A program made the position numbers and the translations under genes. From Anaerobaca lacustris (GTDB taxonomy: Bacteria; Planctomycetota; Phycisphaerae; Sedimentisphaerales; Anaerobacaceae), in contig NZ_JASCXX010000010.1 of NCBI RefSeq assembly GCF_030012215.1, positions 120,408 to 184,407 of the forward strand: DNA of 64,000 nucleotides, written 5' to 3'. The stretch's first letter is position 1, and every line of letters begins with the position of its first letter. This document shows, in pieces, positions 18,104 through 26,525 of this stretch. Under the pieces are notes generated by a model. It saw only the letters and a program-made list of their open reading frames with translations, ran no database searches and was not told the origin of the DNA.

Positions 18104-19246
18104 ATGGCAGCGATGCACAACACGCGACGCGATTTCCTCAAGATGGCGGGCATGGGCCTGGCTGTACCGATCTCGCTGAGAACATACGCAGCGGAGCCGC
18201 AGAGCGAAGAATACGTCACGAGCGATTTCTTCCTCCGCCGTGAGGAACTGACGCTGAAGTTCCATCACAGCGGCGCCAAACGACGCCTGTCGTTCGCTCA
18301 TTTCAAAGGCACGCCGCAGGAGTGGAAGAAACTCTGCCGCGACAGACTGGCGGAACTGCTCGGGTTCTCGAAACCGTCGCCGTGCCAGGCGAAGCTTGTC
18401 CGCTCAACGGAGCATCAGGGCGTCCGCATCGAGGCGTGGGTGATGCAGGTCGATGAGAATCTCTCGATTCCTGCCTACCTGCTGTGTTGCCATGCACCGG
18501 CAAGAAGCAACAGAGCGGTCATGGCGATTCACGGGCACGGCGCCGTCGAGCCGTGCGTCGGAATGCGCAACGACTACCACCATCAGTTCGCCCTACGGCT
18601 GGCCCAGGCGGGCCATCTCGTGCTGTGCCCGGCGTTACGCGGCTTCGGCCCGCTCGGCGACATGGCCTTTGGCGACGACCGCACCTGCCTGGACTACTGG
18701 CGGTCCGAGCGGGGCCGGCAGTTCACCCTGATCTCCGATGCATTCCTCTACGGCAAGACAGTGATCGGCCAGACCATCGAGGACCTGCTGCGATGGGAGA
18801 TGTGGCTCAGCGATAACGCTGGGTTCAAGACCGTCGATGTGGCGGGCATCTCCTACGGGGGCGACGTAGCGATGACCTATCCGGTCTTCAGCGAGCGGGT
18901 CGGCAGGATCTACGCCAGCGGGACGATGGGGTCGTTCGAGGGGATCTTCTCGCGCTGCTACAACGCGCCGGCGCACGGCATTCCGGGCATCCTGAACTGG
19001 ATGGATCGCAGCGATATTGCGGGCCTGAACGCGCCTCGCCCGATCCGGCTGCACTACGGCGAGCTGGACACGCCGGGACCCGACAACAACTCGGCCTCGT
19101 ACAACGAGACCGTGCAACCCGCCCTGGCCGAGCTTCGCGCGATCTATAAGGCCTTCGGCGCCGAGTCGCAGGTCAGTCTGCGTGTGACGCCCGATTCCTG
19201 GCACGAGATGGATATCGACGACCTCAAGCAGTTCCTCGCGAACTGA
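18104..19246 (+). CDS. Tat-exported alpha/beta hydrolase (carbohydrate-esterase-like)
   Basis: The 380-aa protein has a twin-arginine signal (TRRDFLKMAGMGLAV) and an alpha/beta-hydrolase core. 'AIHGHG' forms the oxyanion region, 'GISYGGD' is the nucleophile elbow with Ser, and a late Asp ('YGELDTPG') and His ('DSWHEMD') complete a triad. It resembles the dienelactone-hydrolase/acetyl-xylan-esterase-like group in planctomycetes. Start at the ATG at 18104 with AGGAG upstream. Pairing with the GH51 gene suggests removal of ester groups from arabinose-containing glycans, which is an inference from context. Confidence 0.75.
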   Translation: MAAMHNTRRDFLKMAGMGLAVPISLRTYAAEPQSEEYVTSDFFLRREELTLKFHHSGAKRRLSFAHFKGTPQEWKKLCRDRLAELLGFSKPSPCQAKLVRSTEHQGVRIEAWVMQVDENLSIPAYLLCCHAPARSNRAVMAIHGHGAVEPCVGMRNDYHHQFALRLAQAGHLVLCPALRGFGPLGDMAFGDDRTCLDYWRSERGRQFTLISDAFLYGKTVIGQTIEDLLRWEMWLSDNAGFKTVDVAGISYGGDVAMTYPVFSERVGRIYASGTMGSFEGIFSRCYNAPAHGIPGILNWMDRSDIAGLNAPRPIRLHYGELDTPGPDNNSASYNETVQPALAELRAIYKAFGAESQVSLRVTPDSWHEMDIDDLKQFLAN

Positions 19247-19255
19247 CAATCCGTC

Positions 19256-21790
19256 TTACGGTTCGTGTCGCGGCTCGACGCCCAGCAGATGCCGGACGAA
19301 GAAGTCCATACGCCGGCGACTGGCGTAGGGCGTTTCGCCGACGCCGTGACCGCCGCCCGGGACGATCAGCAGGTCGAAGTCCTTGTCCGCCTTGATCAGG
19401 GCGTTGACCACCTGCATGGTGGACGCCGGGTCCACATTGCGATCCAGTTCGCCCACCGTCAGCAGCAGTTTGCCCTCCAACCGGTGGGCCTGCGTGACGT
19501 TCGACTGCTCCTCATAGTGCGGGCCGAGCGGCCAGCCCATCCACAACTCGTTCCACCAGATCTTGTCCATGCGGTTGTCGTGGCAGCCGCAATCGGCGAC
19601 GCCGACCTTGTAGAAGTCGCCGTGCGCCAGCAGGCCGCGAAGCGTGCTCTGGCCCCCCGCCGAGCCGCCGTAGATGCCGACCCGCGCCAGGTCCATGTAC
19701 GGATACTTGGCGGCCGCCGCCTTCATCCACAAGATCCTATCGGGAAAGCCCGAATCGCCCAGGTTCTTCCAGCAGACGTCGTGGAAGGCCTTGGACCGAT
19801 TCGACGTTCCCATGCCGTCGGTCTGCACGACGATGAATCCCAGCTCGGCGATGGCGTATTGCCGGGCATGCAGCCCGAACGACTTGGGCACGAAGGCCCC
19901 CTGCGGGCCGGCGTAGATCTGCTCGATCACCGGATACGTGCGACCGGCGTCGAACGTGCTCGGCCGGATGATGATCCCGTAGATGTCCGTCTCGCCGTCG
20001 CGGGCCTTGGCGACGAACCGCTCGGGCGGCCGCCACCCGGTCGCCAGCAGCGCCTCGGCATCGGCCCGCTCCAGCTCGCAGATCAGGCGGCCGTCGGCGG
20101 CGCTCCTCAGCTCCGTCACCGGCGGCAGATCGACGCGCGACCACTGGTCGAGGAAGAACCGCCGGTCGGGCGAGAACGTCACGTCGTGCGTCCCGTCTCC
20201 TTCGGTCAATACGACCAGGCCCGTGCCGTCGAGATTGACCCGGCAGAAATGAATGTAATACGGGTCCTGCTCGGGACGCACACCACCGGCGCGGAACCAG
20301 ATCTGTCGTTTGGCCTCGTCGACGCGTTCGACGCCTCGCACCACCCAGGGACCCCTGGTAATCTGGTTCTTCACCCGGCCGGTGTCGGCGTCGTAGAGGT
20401 AGAGATGGTTCCAGCCGTCGCGTTCGGACATCCAGACGATCTCGTTCGCATCGTCGATGTAGTGGCTGAACTGCTTGCCGGCGTAGTCGATGAACGTCTC
20501 GCTCGTCTCGTCCACGATGGCGCGAGCCTGGCCCGTCATCGCATCCACGCCGACGATGCGCAGCACCTGATGGCCGCGCTGGTTGTAAAGGAATGTGAAG
20601 CGGCGCGAATCGGACGACCAGCGGATCTCCGAGACGCTCCAGGGATTGGGAAACAGCTCATCGGCAATCGTGATGTGACGCTTGTTCTCGACGTCGAACA
20701 GATGCGGCTTGGAGATCGGGACCTGATCCCCCGGTTTGAGATACGACATCTCATGGAGCTTGGGCTGCAACTGGTCCTGAGGGGACGACTCGATCAGATA
20801 GACCTTGCGGTCGTCGCCCTTCCTGGTCCGCAGCACGACCAGGCGGGCCGAATCGCCCGACCAGAAGAAGCGATCGGTATAGGCGTCTTCCTCGCTACCG
20901 TCGTCGGTGAGCATCGTTTCCTCTTCGGTCTCGACGTGGCGGATGCCAACGTTGTGGTCTCTGATGAACGCCGACCATTTGCCGTCGGGCGACTGCGCGC
21001 CGGGCCTGACTCGCCTCGGCTCATCCCGCACGTCGCCGCGGCCCGTCGTCTCGCCGTCGATCACGGCGTCGCCGGCCGCCTCGGTCGCGACGAAGACGGC
21101 CAGGGTCCCGCCCTCGGCGTTTGCCACCAGCCAGACGTGCCCGGCGAACGTGTGCTGACGATGCCGGTCTCCCGGACGGACGGCGGCGTAGCGCTGTCGC
21201 TTTCCCTCCGAGTCGATCCAGAAGACCTCGACGTCGGTCTCCATCCGATTGATGAACGTGATGGACGTCTCCTCGCCGGTGGTCCGGCTGGGCCGCGGCC
21301 GCGAAAAGGCCCGCAGCGAGGCGTTGGCCGGCTCGTCCCTCGGCGAGGCCTCGACCTCGTAGCTGCTCAGATCGCACCGCCACCATTTGCCGTCGTGGCT
21401 GAACGCCAGCTCGGCCCCGGATTCATCGTAGATCAATCGGTCGATGGTCAGCTCGTCGGCCAGCAGGTCCTTGCCCGTCGCCTTGGCCAGGCCGGCCGCA
21501 AGACGGTCGTGGTCGAACGCCGGCTGCCGCGAACCCGCCTCGGCATCGACGAGAACGTACTGCCGCTTGCCGTCGGCCAGATCGTTGCGATACCAGAAGC
21601 GGGTGTGGCCCTCCAGCCAGTGGGGCGTAACGCGGTCCTGGAAGACCTTGTTGGCCGTGGTCTCGCGCAGCTTCATCGCCCGCTCGTAGTCGGCCCGCGT
21701 CCCCTGCGCACGGCCGTCGGCGGCGAAGCCCAGAAGACAGAACAGTACGACGTTCAAAATACAGGTCCTGCGGTCCCGTCGATCGTTCAT
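19256..21790 (-). CDS. exported S9 family (DPP-IV-type) serine peptidase
   Basis: The protein is 844 aa with a signal peptide ending near 'FAADGRAQ'. An eight-bladed-propeller N-terminal part (DPPIV_N type; 'SPDGKWSAFIRDHNV', 'WSSDSRRFTFLYNQ') is followed by a prolyl-oligopeptidase domain. The catalytic Ser is in 'GIYGGSAGGQSTL', the Asp in 'GELDRNVDPAS' and the His in 'PGGGHGVGE'. Such enzymes release N-terminal dipeptides in the periplasm or outside the cell. The ATG at 21790 follows GGTGG; a GTG at 21799 is also possible. It converges on the esterase gene with a 9-bp gap. Confidence 0.9.
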   Translation of the reverse strand: MNDRRDRRTCILNVVLFCLLGFAADGRAQGTRADYERAMKLRETTANKVFQDRVTPHWLEGHTRFWYRNDLADGKRQYVLVDAEAGSRQPAFDHDRLAAGLAKATGKDLLADELTIDRLIYDESGAELAFSHDGKWWRCDLSSYEVEASPRDEPANASLRAFSRPRPSRTTGEETSITFINRMETDVEVFWIDSEGKRQRYAAVRPGDRHRQHTFAGHVWLVANAEGGTLAVFVATEAAGDAVIDGETTGRGDVRDEPRRVRPGAQSPDGKWSAFIRDHNVGIRHVETEEETMLTDDGSEEDAYTDRFFWSGDSARLVVLRTRKGDDRKVYLIESSPQDQLQPKLHEMSYLKPGDQVPISKPHLFDVENKRHITIADELFPNPWSVSEIRWSSDSRRFTFLYNQRGHQVLRIVGVDAMTGQARAIVDETSETFIDYAGKQFSHYIDDANEIVWMSERDGWNHLYLYDADTGRVKNQITRGPWVVRGVERVDEAKRQIWFRAGGVRPEQDPYYIHFCRVNLDGTGLVVLTEGDGTHDVTFSPDRRFFLDQWSRVDLPPVTELRSAADGRLICELERADAEALLATGWRPPERFVAKARDGETDIYGIIIRPSTFDAGRTYPVIEQIYAGPQGAFVPKSFGLHARQYAIAELGFIVVQTDGMGTSNRSKAFHDVCWKNLGDSGFPDRILWMKAAAAKYPYMDLARVGIYGGSAGGQSTLRGLLAHGDFYKVGVADCGCHDNRMDKIWWNELWMGWPLGPHYEEQSNVTQAHRLEGKLLLTVGELDRNVDPASTMQVVNALIKADKDFDLLIVPGGGHGVGETPYASRRRMDFFVRHLLGVEPRHEP

Positions 21791-21978
21791 ACAATCCACC
21801 CTTATCTCGGAAATTATGACGAGTTTCTGTCACACGTCGGCTATCGTATCACTTCGGCGTTCCAGGGACAACCGTCCCGAAATCCGTGGGATTGGGGTTA
21901 ACATCGCAGCGGTCCGAGCGTCTTATGCAGGCAGGGTGTTTCTCTGTCGGGTCTGAAACGGGAGTCCATCGGCACCGA

Positions 21979-22950
21979 ATGCAGTTTCGCTGTACAACCT
22001 GCGGCCGCAAGCTGACGGCCGACGATGCCCAGGCGGGCCGAGAGGCCCAATGCCCGCAGTGCAAGGATGTCGTGACCACCCCGAAACTCTCGGCGCACAA
22101 TGCCGATCTGCTCGATCTGACGGGCCCGGCGGCCCCCGCGCCGCCGACGGAAGCCGACCGAAGCGACGTCGCCTATACTCAGCTCAGCAGCGCGTTCGGG
22201 GGGCGGCTGGCCAGGCCCGAAGAGGTCCCCCAGCGCAAGCTGCCCTGGTTCATCGACATCTTCTTCTATCCGCTCAATCGAGCCGGCCTGATGACGCTTT
22301 CGGTCTGCGTGGGCGTGCCGTTGGCCTTCCAGGCGATGGTGAAGTTCTTCTCCATCCTGACCATGATCTTCGTGCCGTTCATCGTGTTCTGGGTGCTGCT
22401 GCTGGTGCTGTTCTGGGGGTCGATGGGGGTGTTCCTGTTGTATATGAACTGGTACGCCTGCGAGTGCATCCGCGACAGCGCGCGGGGGCAGATTCGGGCG
22501 GCTGACACGATCGGGATGACGCCGGGCGTGTTCGAGATCGTCGGCAATGGCCTGCTTCTGGCCACAGCCGTGGTGGCGACGGGCGGTCCGGCGATCATCT
22601 ACTACAACGAGACCCGCCGAGCCGATGCGGTCTTCTGGGGCCTATGCGGCGTCGGCGGCTTCCTGCTGCCGACGGCCCTGCTGGGCGCAGCGATGTACGA
22701 GGGCGTGCGCGGCCTCAATCCGGCTCGCCTGGTCGTCTCGACGCTCAAGACGCTGCCCCAATACACGATCCGAGCGCCCTTCTGCTACCTGCTGTGCGTG
22801 CTGATCCCGGCGGGAATCTACTACATCCTCAAGTCCTGGATACTGGGCCACCTGCTGATGCTCGCGGCCTACTACGTCTGGCTCGTCCTCGCCCACCAGT
22901 TGGGCCGCTTCTTCTACAAGAACGAAGAAACCCTCGACTGGGACGTCTAA
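21979..22950 (+). CDS. zinc-ribbon multi-pass membrane protein, function unknown
   Basis: The 323-aa protein begins with a rubredoxin-type knuckle pair (FRCTTCGRKL ... AQCPQCKDVV), a feature very common in planctomycete membrane proteins. A linker follows, then about six hydrophobic segments from residue 120 to near the C-terminus. The hydrophobic part resembles DUF4013- or Yip1-like integral proteins, but I cannot assign a family. The ATG at 21979 gives the knuckle at the N-terminus; an in-frame ATG at 21925 would add 18 residues. Neighbours give no functional hint. Confidence 0.7.
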   Translation: MQFRCTTCGRKLTADDAQAGREAQCPQCKDVVTTPKLSAHNADLLDLTGPAAPAPPTEADRSDVAYTQLSSAFGGRLARPEEVPQRKLPWFIDIFFYPLNRAGLMTLSVCVGVPLAFQAMVKFFSILTMIFVPFIVFWVLLLVLFWGSMGVFLLYMNWYACECIRDSARGQIRAADTIGMTPGVFEIVGNGLLLATAVVATGGPAIIYYNETRRADAVFWGLCGVGGFLLPTALLGAAMYEGVRGLNPARLVVSTLKTLPQYTIRAPFCYLLCVLIPAGIYYILKSWILGHLLMLAAYYVWLVLAHQLGRFFYKNEETLDWDV

Positions 22951-23068
22951 GCCGGACCGACTCCGTTCCCAGCGCCCGGCGTCGCCTTATCCCGCCCGAG
23001 GGATGTAGAAATCCGGGTCGTGGACCAACAGCGAATCCCGGTCGTTCATCGCATAAAGCGTGCGTCGA

Positions 23069-25114
23069 TTATGCGTTCGCACGCGCGTTGTCCTGGAGGG
23101 CCTTGACATCGGCGTGGGCGCCGCTGACGAGGATCGTGTCGCCGGCGCGGAGGCGGTACTCGCCGTTGGGCGTGACGAAACGGTTCGGGCGGCCGTCGCA
23201 ATGCTCGCGGACCAGGAAGATGGCGACGCGGTATCGCGACCACAGTTGCAGCTCTCCGAGCCTGCGGCCGGCCATCCACCGGGGGACGTCGATCTCGGTG
23301 ACGATCGCATCGCCGCCGAGATGAAGCGTCTGAGACGTGTCGTGGGCCGCGATGCGGGCGCCCAGCTCCAGGGCGATGCCCCGGCTGGCCACCTCCTGGT
23401 TGTAGCGGCGCATCACGTCGGTCAGGACCACCGAGCCGACCAGCCGATCGGCGTCATCGACCACAGGCAGGCAATCGAGTTCCGTCTCGGCGAAGCGGTC
23501 CACCACCGCATCCAGGAACTGCGTCCGGCGGACGGGGACAACCGGCTGCTTGAAATCCATGATGTCGTAGGCGTAGCGAAGCTCCTCGGGGTCGCCGAGA
23601 ACGTACTTGAGGTCCTGAACGCAGACCACCCCCGTCAGACGGTCCTGATCGTCCACCGTGAAGATCGCGTTGCCTCGCACCTGCAACGACAGGCGGATCA
23701 GCGCGTCGAGCGACGCCGTCTCCGAGATCGACGCCTCGTCGTGACGCAAGACGTCCTCGACCGCAATCGCTCGCAGGATGTTGAGGTCTTCGCCGTGATG
23801 GGCCCGAATGCCCACTCGGCGCAGCTTCTCGGTGTAGATGGACTCGGGGTCAAGCTTGCGTGAGACGAACGTCGCCATAACGACGGTGAACATCAGCGGC
23901 AGCAGGATGGTGTAGGCGTCGGTCATTTCGACCAGGACCACGATCGCCGACAACGGCGCCAGGATACAGGCGCCGTTGACCGCGGCCATGCCGACCAGAG
24001 CATACGCGACGGGCGAAGCCGTCACGTCGGGGAACAACTGGTTGACGATCTGACCGAAGGCGCCGCCCAGCATCGCGCCGATGAACAACGACGGCGCGAA
24101 CACGCCGCCGGAACCGCCCGAACCGATGGTGATGGAGGTCGCGACGATCTTCAGCCCGACCAGCAGAATCGCAAGGCCCCAGGCCAACTGGCCGTCGAAG
24201 AGAATGCGGATCGATTCATAGCCGACCCCCATGATGTGCGGATAGAACACCGCACCGGCGCCGACGAGCAGGCCGCCAGAGGCGGGTCGGATCCACGGCG
24301 GAATCCGCGTCTTCTCGAAGAGGTCCTCCGCGATGTAGATGCTTCGCGAGAACAGGAACGCCACCACGCCGGCGATGACTCCCAGGACCAGATACAGGCC
24401 GAACTCCCAGTGCGAGACCATCGTGAACACCGGGACGGTGAATTCGATGATATTGCCGTGGAAGTGTCGCGTCACCGCCGTAGCAGCCACCGCCGAAACC
24501 AGAATGGGAGTGAACGCGGTGAGGCCGAAATCGACGACGATCAGCTCCAGCGCGAAGAGCGTCCCGGCCATGGGGGCGTTGAACGTGGCGGCAATGCCGG
24601 CCGATACGCCGCAACCGACGAGCGTTTTGAGCTGGATGGGCGAAAGCCGAAGCACCTGTCCGGCGGTCGAGGCGATGGCCGCCCCGATCTGCACGATCGG
24701 CCCTTCCCGACCGACCGACCCGCCGCTGGCGATGCTGATCGCCGAGGCAAGCGACTTGACGATCACCACAATCGGACGAATGATGCTGTTGCGGGTGATG
24801 ACCGCAATCATGACCTCCGGGACGCCGGGGCCGCGGGCCTCGCGCGCCAGAAAGTAAATCAGCGGACCGACGATCGCACCGCCGACCGCCGGCAGCAACA
24901 GCCGGCGATACCAGGCCATGGCGCCCAGCGTCTCCACCGCCATGTCGGTCGTCGCCCAGAACAGCGACTGGAAGAGGTGGATCAGGTTCTTGAAAAACAG
25001 CGCCCCGAACCCACCGAGGATGCCCACCACAACGGCCAGCAGAAGCATCTCGGTGGCGGGCGTCAGTCTCAGACGCCGCAGGACCCACTGTCGTCGATTC
25101 CAGATTCTTGGCAT
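23069..25114 (-). CDS. ClC chloride channel/transporter with CBS pair and TrkA-C domain
   Basis: This 681-aa inner-membrane protein carries ClC motifs 'GSGGSVGREGP'-type selectivity sequence (residues 131-139, gating Glu at 137) and 'GSGGSGGVFAPSLF'. Behind the roughly 440-residue channel comes a CBS pair ('AIFTVDDQDRLTGVVCVQDL', 'CLPVVDDADRLVGSVVLTDV'), and then an RCK/TrkA-C domain ending in 'YRLRAGDTILVSGAHADVKAL'. The gating Glu in GREGP is retained. The CBS and TrkA-C domains suggest gating by nucleotides. PIN-TRAM lies 31 bp upstream on the same strand. Confidence 0.93.
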   Translation of the reverse strand: MPRIWNRRQWVLRRLRLTPATEMLLLAVVVGILGGFGALFFKNLIHLFQSLFWATTDMAVETLGAMAWYRRLLLPAVGGAIVGPLIYFLAREARGPGVPEVMIAVITRNSIIRPIVVIVKSLASAISIASGGSVGREGPIVQIGAAIASTAGQVLRLSPIQLKTLVGCGVSAGIAATFNAPMAGTLFALELIVVDFGLTAFTPILVSAVAATAVTRHFHGNIIEFTVPVFTMVSHWEFGLYLVLGVIAGVVAFLFSRSIYIAEDLFEKTRIPPWIRPASGGLLVGAGAVFYPHIMGVGYESIRILFDGQLAWGLAILLVGLKIVATSITIGSGGSGGVFAPSLFIGAMLGGAFGQIVNQLFPDVTASPVAYALVGMAAVNGACILAPLSAIVVLVEMTDAYTILLPLMFTVVMATFVSRKLDPESIYTEKLRRVGIRAHHGEDLNILRAIAVEDVLRHDEASISETASLDALIRLSLQVRGNAIFTVDDQDRLTGVVCVQDLKYVLGDPEELRYAYDIMDFKQPVVPVRRTQFLDAVVDRFAETELDCLPVVDDADRLVGSVVLTDVMRRYNQEVASRGIALELGARIAAHDTSQTLHLGGDAIVTEIDVPRWMAGRRLGELQLWSRYRVAIFLVREHCDGRPNRFVTPNGEYRLRAGDTILVSGAHADVKALQDNARANA

Positions 25115-25145
25115 AGCGATCCGCTCGTGCGGTGGACGTTCCTCG

Positions 25146-26255
25146 TCAGGGTCGGGCCGACATGCGGTTCGAACGGGGGTTGAACGACCGGCCCGGCCGG
25201 TCGTTGGGACGGTCGGACGAGGCGAAGGACTCGAAGCGTCCGAAGATCATCTTGCCCGCCGAGGTCTGCAACGAGCTGGTCACGCTGATCTGCACGTCCC
25301 TTCCGATCTTGTTGCGCCCGCCCTCGACGACGATCATCGTGCCGTCGTCGAGATAGCCGATGCCCTGGTCGGCTTCCTCGCCCGGCTTGACGATCTTGAC
25401 CTGCATGGTCTCGCCCGGCAGGGCCACGACCTTGAGCAGATTGGCCAGATCGTTGATGTTGACCACATCGACGCTGCGCACCTGGGCGACCTTCGTCAGA
25501 TTGTAGTCGGTGGTGACCAGCCGGCCGTTGTGGGCCTTGGCGAAGACCATCAGCTTCTGATCGACGCCCTTGGCCTCCTCGGTCTCGGCGACGGCGGTCT
25601 CGTCGATCTCGACCTCGATGACCTGGCTGGACTGCATCTTCTTGAGCACGTCCAGGCCCCGCCGGCCGCGGTTGCGCTTGAGCTTGTCCGATGAATCGGC
25701 GATGAGCTGCAGCTCGTTGAGCACGAATCGCGGCACGACGATCGGGGCGTCGAACAGACGGCTCTCGGACAGATCGTAGATGCGCCCGTCGACGATGGCC
25801 GACGTATCGAGGATCAGCGGGCGGGCGCCCTTGGTCTGTTTGGCGAAGGCCACGTAGGGGATGACGAAGCGGAAATCGTCTTTGGTGCGCATCACGATGC
25901 TGATGGTGAAATAGCAGATGCCGATACCCAGCATCCATTTGATCGCGACCCGGGCCGGCTCGACCATCGGGATGCGATACGACTCGCCGATCATGTCCAC
26001 GGCACTGGCCAGGGCGCCGCTGATGAGCATCCCGACCAGGAGTCCGAAAAACACGCCGGCCAGCGCACTGAGCTTGCGCTTCGGGGTCAGCACGTCCAAC
26101 AACAGGAAGAAGATCGCCAGGCCGACGCCGCTGATCACCACGGCCCACCAGCTTGCCGAATTGTCGGCCTTGCTCAGCTCCGAGGAGCTGGCGTTGACCA
26201 TCAGCACCGAGACCACGATGATGATGAACATCCCACGAAACAGCCAGAGCAACAT
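25146..26255 (-). CDS. PIN/TRAM domain membrane protein (YacL-like)
   Basis: This 369-aa protein has about four N-terminal membrane helices, then a PIN domain starting 'LILDTSAIVDGRIYDL' with conserved acidic residues, and a C-terminal TRAM domain (GETMQVKIVKPGEEADQGIG...). It matches the Bacillus YacL layout, with a probable RNase of the PIN type tethered to the membrane. The ATG at 26255 is preceded by AAAGGGC; a GTG lies directly before it. The C-terminal tail (NDRPGRSFNPRSNRMSARP) is basic, perhaps for RNA contact. Confidence 0.88.
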   Translation of the reverse strand: MLLWLFRGMFIIIVVSVLMVNASSSELSKADNSASWWAVVISGVGLAIFFLLLDVLTPKRKLSALAGVFFGLLVGMLISGALASAVDMIGESYRIPMVEPARVAIKWMLGIGICYFTISIVMRTKDDFRFVIPYVAFAKQTKGARPLILDTSAIVDGRIYDLSESRLFDAPIVVPRFVLNELQLIADSSDKLKRNRGRRGLDVLKKMQSSQVIEVEIDETAVAETEEAKGVDQKLMVFAKAHNGRLVTTDYNLTKVAQVRSVDVVNINDLANLLKVVALPGETMQVKIVKPGEEADQGIGYLDDGTMIVVEGGRNKIGRDVQISVTSSLQTSAGKMIFGRFESFASSDRPNDRPGRSFNPRSNRMSARP

Positions 26256-26453
26256 CACGATGCCCTTTCAAGGATCGTCCGTCTATTCCATTGCCAATCG
26301 TTTCATTATACCGGTCGGTCGTCCCAGCAGCAACCACCCCGCGCCGAACCGATACGGCAGCCCAACCCGCCATCCCCAACCGCTGCCGCGTTTGAGGCTG
26401 CCACGCCCCCAGGCCAGGGAATCTTCACGCACACTGCCCGAGGGCGCATAGCA

Positions 26454-26483
26454 AAGGGCCCTCCACTCCACGGGAGGGCCCTT
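26454..26483 (-). terminator. hairpin terminator after rpsA
   Basis: A perfect 11-bp stem (AAGGGCCCTCC / GGAGGGCCCTT) with an 8-nt loop lies 43 bp past the rpsA stop. Only a TTT follows on the minus strand, so the U-tract is short. Position and stem strength still favour termination of rpsA. Confidence 0.7.
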
Positions 26484-26525
26484 CGAAATCACACAGAGCG
26501 ATACGTCAAAGTACGTTTTCCGTTT

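Noticed and set aside
19265..21901. 878-codon plus-strand frame opposite the S9 peptidase
   Set aside because: It has Arg/Val/Gly/Asp-biased shadow composition, while the minus strand encodes a full peptidase with an intact triad.
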